64,000 nt of DNA from Archivesica marissinica (Eukaryota > Mollusca > Bivalvia > Venerida > Vesicomyidae): assembly GCA_014843695.1 (NCBI GenBank), contig CM026387.1:78361287-78425286 (forward strand), in the 5' to 3' direction. Shown here piece after piece: positions 58,783-64,000 of the stretch. Each line of letters starts with the position of its first letter. The first letter of the stretch is position 1. Made by a program: the position numbers and the translations under genes. The notes under the pieces are model-generated. The model did no database searches. It was not told the DNA's origin and was given only the letters and a program-made list of their open reading frames with translations.

Positions 58783-60008
58783 CTAATTATATATATAATA
58801 TTGAACATTTTGTCGCAGGGTGTACTGGGTACTGCGTGTTGAAATATATCTGTTTAGTTTTTAAATGTAAAATTGCTTCAGACAATTGTACAAAATCATA
58901 AAGAATGTATGTAAGACCTGATTTATTGATATTAAAATGTAAGTGTTGGGCAAGCAAACATCTAACCGGTTACTTGAATAACAAGAATTGGGTGGCTTGT
59001 AATCATAACCCATAATTTAATTGGGAGAACAGATCAGATGCATTTTTCCATTTGGGGTGTAGCTAGGCACTGAGTTAGGATATAAACTACATTTGCTTCT
59101 GACGCGGAGGAGAGATAATACGTTGTATTACGTGACATTTCATCCTAAACATGGACCCTTAACATTTTGATCTCAACAATCTACATATGATACTATTTGT
59201 GTCGATTTTCATTGATTACGCCCCGGCTCAAATTAAGTAATTTTCACTAATCAGTGTTGTTTCCTTTGACCTCGAAAATGTTCTTAAAAATATACGTCAG
59301 TATAGAAGTGTGTACTTGGGCCAGATCAAGCCCAAGGCAATGATTACCATAATCTTAATCTGTAAGACTTACAAATGTTTCTGTATTTGCTACATGGACT
59401 ATCATTAACTAATCTGTAAAGAATGCAGTAAGATGATAATGATTGAGCTTATTTACCCTCGCCGCCGTGAAACAGAATCAACATTTAATTTATTTAAACA
59501 AAAGGCGTGTATCGGTGCATAGTTAGTTTATGACTATGTGTCACTCTACACTTACACAACCATTTCATTGGTTGCAGCTTTCTATGGTAGGTTTGATTTG
59601 ATCGTATATTGATAAAAATCTAACGATTAAATAAAAACAAAACCAATTTCTAACTGTATTTCAAAATACAAACAATGTGATTCTAAACATGCCTATATGT
59701 AATGTATTATGTAGATACGTATATGCAGCGTCATACAATCCCACAGCGCAGCTAACCCAATCCATTTAAAGACCAAAAAGCTGTATGACCTATTGTAACA
59801 ATTAAATATCACTTGATATAACGGCACGGTGAAACAAGTGGACGGCGAGAGGTACAGCCCCGGCATATGGAAGCTTGAATGCACTAATCAAATAAATGAC
59901 TAGTTGATTTGAGTTGGGCCCACGGCACAACCAGACTACACAGCGCCAAGATTAATGCAGAGTATGAACAAAAAAACGTAATTAAAAATATAATGATACA
60001 AAACTGTT
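58783..60008. other. No gene recognised
   Basis: AT-rich sequence without supported coding regions, repeats or RNA genes. Confidence 0.4.
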
Positions 60009-60011
60009 AAC

Positions 60012-60090
<79 letters not shown>

Positions 60091-60104
60091 TGTGTGCGTG
60101 CGTG
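60009..60104. repeat. (GCGT)n microsatellite
   Basis: A nearly pure CGTG tetranucleotide tract with one GTGT interruption near its right end. It is notably GC-rich for the region. Confidence 0.97.
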
Positions 60105-60683
60105 ACCAAATACTGTTGAATGGATGCACATTATTGAGTTAACCGTGATTGTTATCTATCAAACGTATATGATTTGAGGAGTATACTATGTTATTGGTAA
60201 TGTATTTATTAATTAATAGTTACGATGTTGAATGTGACCGTTGGTTAGTGACGTTACTTTATTGCACGTGTCATAATCCTTTTCTATAGCATGTTTTCGT
60301 GGGTGATTACTTAACATTGTTTGTTGTGGGGTTTTTTGGTTATTTTTTGTTGTTTTGTTTTTTGTGTTTGTATTTAACTTGAGAATAGATGTTGACAATA
60401 TCATCTTTGCATGTATCATAGTATCAGACCAGATGCTACATAATAATATGGCATATCGCCATTTCCCATGCTGCCTGTTATATGAATAGTATGGCTAGAC
60501 AAACTACTAGAAGCTGTGGGGTATACATCACCTGAGCTACTAATCAAAGTCCACTTCATGTAAATCTTTCTTTAAAACGTTCTCACAGCACTATAATGTC
60601 CTTTAAATTTATATCCTCATTGTGTCAGCTCAATCACAGACTCTTGGGATCTGGACATCGACTTCAAATACAAATAAAATATG

Positions 60684-60932
60684 TTAACTCTTTCACCGCC
60701 AATGTCGCATACGAGCGACTTTGTAAAAAAAGAGTAGAGAACCCGATCGGACAGAACAGAACATGCCGTCTGATCAGGCTATATGCTGATTGCTCTTCAG
60801 ACAGTGTAGCTGAAGCACTTGCCGGAATAGCAAACACCATAGATCCTGATCAGACGCGGCGTTACGCCGCGGCTGATCTGGATCTATGTTGTTTGTACAT
60901 GCTCTGAATTTAATCTGCGCTGAAAGAGTTAA
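60684..60932. mobile_element. TTAA-flanked MITE (piggyBac-type ends)
   Basis: TTAA lies at both ends (60684-60687 and 60929-60932), with terminal inverted repeats CTCTTTCACCGC and GCGCTGAAAGAG matching at 11 of 12 positions. A very stable internal palindrome, CGCGGCGTTACGCCGCG, is at 60855-60871. GATCAGGCTATATGCTGAT and related phrases also form inverted pairs. No coding content. Confidence 0.75.
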
Positions 60933-61019
60933 TGAACATAATGATACACCATACATGGGCAGGCTTAGTCGACATAAGCGGTTAACAAGTACTAAGCAGT
61001 GTGTATGGTGCTTGCTCAA

Positions 61020-61110
61020 TGACACTACATACTTGGCCTGACTGAGTATCGAACCCGGGACCGTTCGATTCCAAATCCGACGCTCTACCACTGGACCACG
61101 GACACCATAA
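61020..61110 (-). mobile_element. tRNA-like SINE head (family D)
   Basis: On the minus strand, GTGTCCGTGGTCCAGTGGTA and GAGCGTCGGATTTGGAATCG are followed by a B box CGGGTTCGATACTC. The acceptor ends do not pair, so it is not a functional tRNA gene. Decayed relatives are at 3891-3970 and 35311-35390. Confidence 0.65.
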
Positions 61111-62247
61111 TGCATGGAGCAATATGATGATAAGGTAATGTTTAACCGATAGTTGAGAAAACTTGCTTGCACTAATATAACACTTAAGACGGTCCTATAA
61201 ATAACACTGTAAACCATTTAAATGAAAGGCATGTACTGTACAAAATACCCATTAGATTAAGAAGACTCCTGGATGAAATTACACGTCTGATCTCTGCCTT
61301 AAAACTAGAACCGCGTATCAAGGGCAAATGTTTCAACGGTATTTTTATATCAGCAATTAAAGTCAATATCAAGCAGTACCACATTGATATATTTTATATT
61401 CAGAAAGCATATATAGGTGTGGTACATACATGTCATATAGAGTACAATCAGTATAATGAAATTATGTAATATAATATGTCAATATCCACATTCTCTGAAA
61501 CGTTGGTCAAAATCAATTTAGATTACATAATATTTAATGTGGTACTGCCTTTTATTGACTAATTGCCGATATAAAAAATACCATTGCAAAACGTTTGTCC
61601 TCAAGATTATTACGTATTATGCAGACAAACCACGTTAATAAATTTACCTGTCTAATTGTGATTCTGATCACCATAAGAAAATATATCCTGACGTACAGCA
61701 TAATGCGTACATATGGTTTCGTCTGGCCTCAGTGCATTCTAGTATAACATGCAAGTAACGTCTACTGCCCGTTACCTAGGTGTTATTCAGTGTAATGCAG
61801 CCAATACATATTTTCTTATATCAACTGATGAATAGGAAATGACAGTTCTGTCCCAAGAGCTCCTCACTATATATCCTATATAAGCTCCTCATGAGCTCCT
61901 CATATATGAGGATCTGAATCTATTTTTAGATTGGGAGACCATACTTATGAATCTATTTATGCAGAGTAATACATTTATTATTAGATTGAAATCCCATAAT
62001 CTATCTTTAGAGAGTAAAACGATACAAGATGTATTCGTTACATTATTGTGTAACCAGATAAACCATTATAATTATACTTTTATAAAATGAAACATATCTA
62101 TGGTTCTCAGAATAATTGTAATATTACTGAATAAAATGTATTTTGAGAAGTTGTGACTGAGTATTATCGGTTAGGTCCTATATCAACAATTACAGATAAA
62201 TGACTATAACATGTCTTGTTATGAGAGACTTATAACAGTCTAGTACA
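61111..62247. other. Unassigned sequence left of Polinton genes
   Basis: Possibly includes the terminal part of the Maverick/Polinton, but I could not identify a terminal inverted repeat. A short CTCCTCATGAGCTCCTCATA repeat occurs at about 61884-61912. Confidence 0.35.
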
Positions 62248-63352
62248 ATGAGTTGGAAAGATCACTTACGGGAGATTTATTTTAATATTCAAAGCCCAAT
62301 TAGTTACGCTGGGCCGAGTAAAATATACAGATATAAAGTCGGTATACACGCAATTCGTCAATGGTTACAGAATGTTGATGCATACAGTCTTCAGCGACCA
62401 CTACGCTACAAGTTCAAGAGAAGACGAGTTATATCGCACGGTCTAGATGCACTATGGGATGTTGATTTAGCCGATGTGTCCAACTTAGCCAATGAAAATG
62501 ACGGAATTCGTTATTTATTCATCGCTATTGATGTACTATCTCGTTATTTGTGGGTGCTTCCTCTAAAGAATAAATTTCACGGATCTATCATAGATGGTTT
62601 CAAAGAGATATTCAAATCTGGACGGAAACCTAATGAAGTGAGATCGGATCCTGGTAGTGAATGGAAGAATAAATGGGTGGGATCCTGGTAGTGAATGGAA
62701 GAATAAATGGGTGACGTCCTATCTGGATAAAGAAGGAATTGGCCATGTTACGCACAACACCACGCACGCGAATTACGCTGAGAGAATCATTCGCACGCTG
62801 AAGGTGCTGAAGTATATATACTTCACTCACAAACAGACATACCATTACCTAGATGTATTAGGAGATATAGTAAATAACTATATTTCGAGACCACACAGCG
62901 CATTGGATGAGAAATCGCCGAAAGATGAGAATGGAGAAAATGAAGCAATAATACGGAAGCGGCTATACGTCGACGTTTTAAAATCGAAAGAAGTACAGAA
63001 AAGGAAAGTGTTGGCGAAACCGTACAAGTTTAAGATCGGTGCCATGGTGCGGATTTCCAGTAACCGATGAACATTTCAGCGAGATTATGAGCAACAATGG
63101 ACGGACGAAGTGTTTATAATACAAGGGGTTGCAGTGTATAAGATTGTGGATTATGACCGAGATCCAATAAAAGGCACTTTCTATGCTAGCGAATTACAGA
63201 CAGTAAATACAAGTAGAGATGACCTATTCAAGGTCGAGAAAGTGCTAAAACGTTGATAGAGAAACGGTATTGCAGAGTTGTATGTCAGGTGGCTTGGTTA
63301 CGGTCCGAAGTTCGATAGTTGGCTCAAGGAGAGTGACATGGAACATATATAA
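62248..63352 (+). pseudogene. Maverick/Polinton integrase with chromodomain, broken
   Basis: A retroviral-type (DDE) integrase of the kind carried by Maverick/Polinton elements, which inserts the element into chromosomes. The catalytic core is recognisable: WDVDLADVSNL with the first Asp, IDVLSRYLWVLPLKNK, then VRSDPGSEW with the second Asp, and a conserved AERIIRTLK block containing the Glu. A C-terminal chromodomain-like end (YVRWLGYGPKFDSWLKES) is present in another frame. Lesions are a 34-bp tandem duplication (62647-62714) that shifts the frame and creates a stop at 62691, a TGA at 63068-63070, and a stop and frame change near 63254. The copy is non-functional. The ATPase gene follows 68 bp later on the same strand. 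Confidence 0.88.
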
Positions 63353-63419
63353 GCAAGAACCTTGTGTGATGATAATCAGTTGACCTAAAGACATTGAGAC
63401 ATACGCATCGTAATCAACC

Positions 63420-64000
63420 ATGAAACACCAGTGTAATTTGTGTGCTAGAGACTATGCATGGGCTCATGATTTGAGAAGACACGTAATAACTAAGCATGCC
63501 GGAGCTATCTCAGTATATCAGCAGCAGCAGCAATTTAAGCAGCAGCAGGATAAGCATCAGCAATTTAAGCAGCAGCAACATCAGGATAAGCAGCAGCAAT
63601 TTAAACAGCAGGATAAGCAGCAGCAATTTAAACAGCAGCAACAGCAGGATAAGCAGCAACCATTTAAGCAGCAGCAACAGCAGGATAAGCAGCAGTAATT
63701 TAAGCAGCAGCAATTTAAGCAGCAGCAGCAGGAGGATAAGCAGCAGCAGGACATGAAGCAGCAGGACAATTTTGCTTTTCAACATCCGTTCACTTGCATC
63801 GTATCGGGGCCAACATCTTGTGGTTAGTATCATATAAATATATATTTAATTAATTATTTATTAACTGTACAATTGAATACAATGTTTATTATAACAACAT
63901 ATTTTAGTAATTTTTATGCAAAGATCTGTATAATAATTATATATTTTGTCTCTTTTTCAGGTAAAACATATTTCATGTCAGAGCTACTGGGGAAGGCAAA
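63420..64000 (+). pseudogene. Maverick/Polinton packaging-type ATPase, N-terminal part
   Basis: Starts with a C2H2 zinc finger (C-x2-C-x12-H-x4-H, residues 5-26). A long Gln-rich stretch encoded by CAG repeats (QQQQQFKQQQ-type, 63515-63765) follows, then FAFQHPFTCIVSGPTSC, the start of the ATPase domain. The Walker A motif is split by a GT-AG intron (63823-63960): its glycine-rich half lies before the donor and its Lys-Thr in the continuation KTYFMSELLGKAK at the window edge. This gene type (FtsK/HerA/A32-like) is thought to package element DNA into capsids. A TAA at 63696-63698 inside the Gln-rich run interrupts the frame. The rest of the gene is outside the window. Confidence 0.85.
63515..63765. 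repeat. CAG-rich imperfect repeat
   Basis: Interrupted (CAG)n with AATTTAAG and GATAAG inserts, coding the Gln-rich segment of the ATPase. All three plus-strand frames and one minus-strand frame stay open through it, producing spurious Ser- and Leu-rich frames. Confidence 0.95.

Noticed and set aside
1158..61110. Functional tRNA genes at the A-box and B-box sites (1158, 26212, 26772, 27541, 31373, 61020 minus)
   Set aside because: Acceptor stems do not pair properly, and the heads are attached to SINE bodies and tails.
63496..63833. Ser-rich, Leu-rich and Cys-rich frames overlapping the Polinton ATPase
   Set aside because: Shadows of the CAG repeat. The Gln frame continues into a zinc finger on one side and an ATPase P-loop on the other.

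Overview
This is eukaryotic, AT-rich, intron-bearing and very repeat-rich nuclear DNA. The content suggests a mollusc, probably a bivalve or gastropod: tRNA-derived SINEs with metazoan core and tail sequences, Tc1-like, LINE and Maverick/Polinton elements, an expanded-type nicotinic receptor gene, RNF213-like zinc-ribbon and CBM20 exons, and many ACATGTA-rich stretches. The species assignment is inference. Two runs of exactly 1000 N (7419-8418 and 56727-57726) are scaffold gaps.

Layout: 1-6.4 kb is one copy (A) of a segmental duplication whose second copy (B) lies at about 30.2-36.2 kb in the same orientation. Each copy carries the end of a 73-bp tandem array, a SINE, a 36-bp minisatellite and a minus-strand exon coding three zinc ribbons. 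Copy A also carries an intact Tc1-like transposon; copy B carries extra insertions, one with a hammerhead-like core. From 8.6 to 12.1 kb are transposon and LINE remnants and a 31-bp array. From 12 to 24 kb the minus strand holds three more exons. With the copy-B zinc-ribbon exon they form a phase-consistent open frame of 627 codons resembling the N-terminus of the giant E3 ligase RNF213 (zinc ribbon, acidic and lysine-rich linker, CBM20). A frameshifted PIN-like multicopy gene sits inside one of the introns. From 24 to 30.5 kb are a triplicated block with SINEs, a 35-bp minisatellite and the 73-bp array. From 36.8 to 41.3 kb are nested LINE remnants. At 42.4-43.1 kb is the C-terminal half of a nicotinic-type Cys-loop receptor with a stop codon in TM3. 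From 44.0 to 56.7 kb is a 28-bp satellite with higher-order organisation that runs into the second gap. From 57.7 to 62.2 kb are non-autonomous DNA elements and sequence I do not recognise. From 62.2 kb to the right edge is a decayed Maverick/Polinton with integrase and ATPase, the latter interrupted by a canonical intron.

The main biological story is the RNF213-like locus. Four exons (34176-33867, 23738-22378, 13618-13572, 12332-12168, all minus) join with matching phases, including a 47-nt micro-exon with a consensus GC-AG donor. The promoter and first-exon block is duplicated 30 kb downstream. No AAA+ or RING part of RNF213 is visible in the window, so this is a truncated paralogue, a gene continuing beyond the left edge, or a gene with its remainder in the gap. 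All homology statements come from reading the sequence and remembered family features; no search was run.
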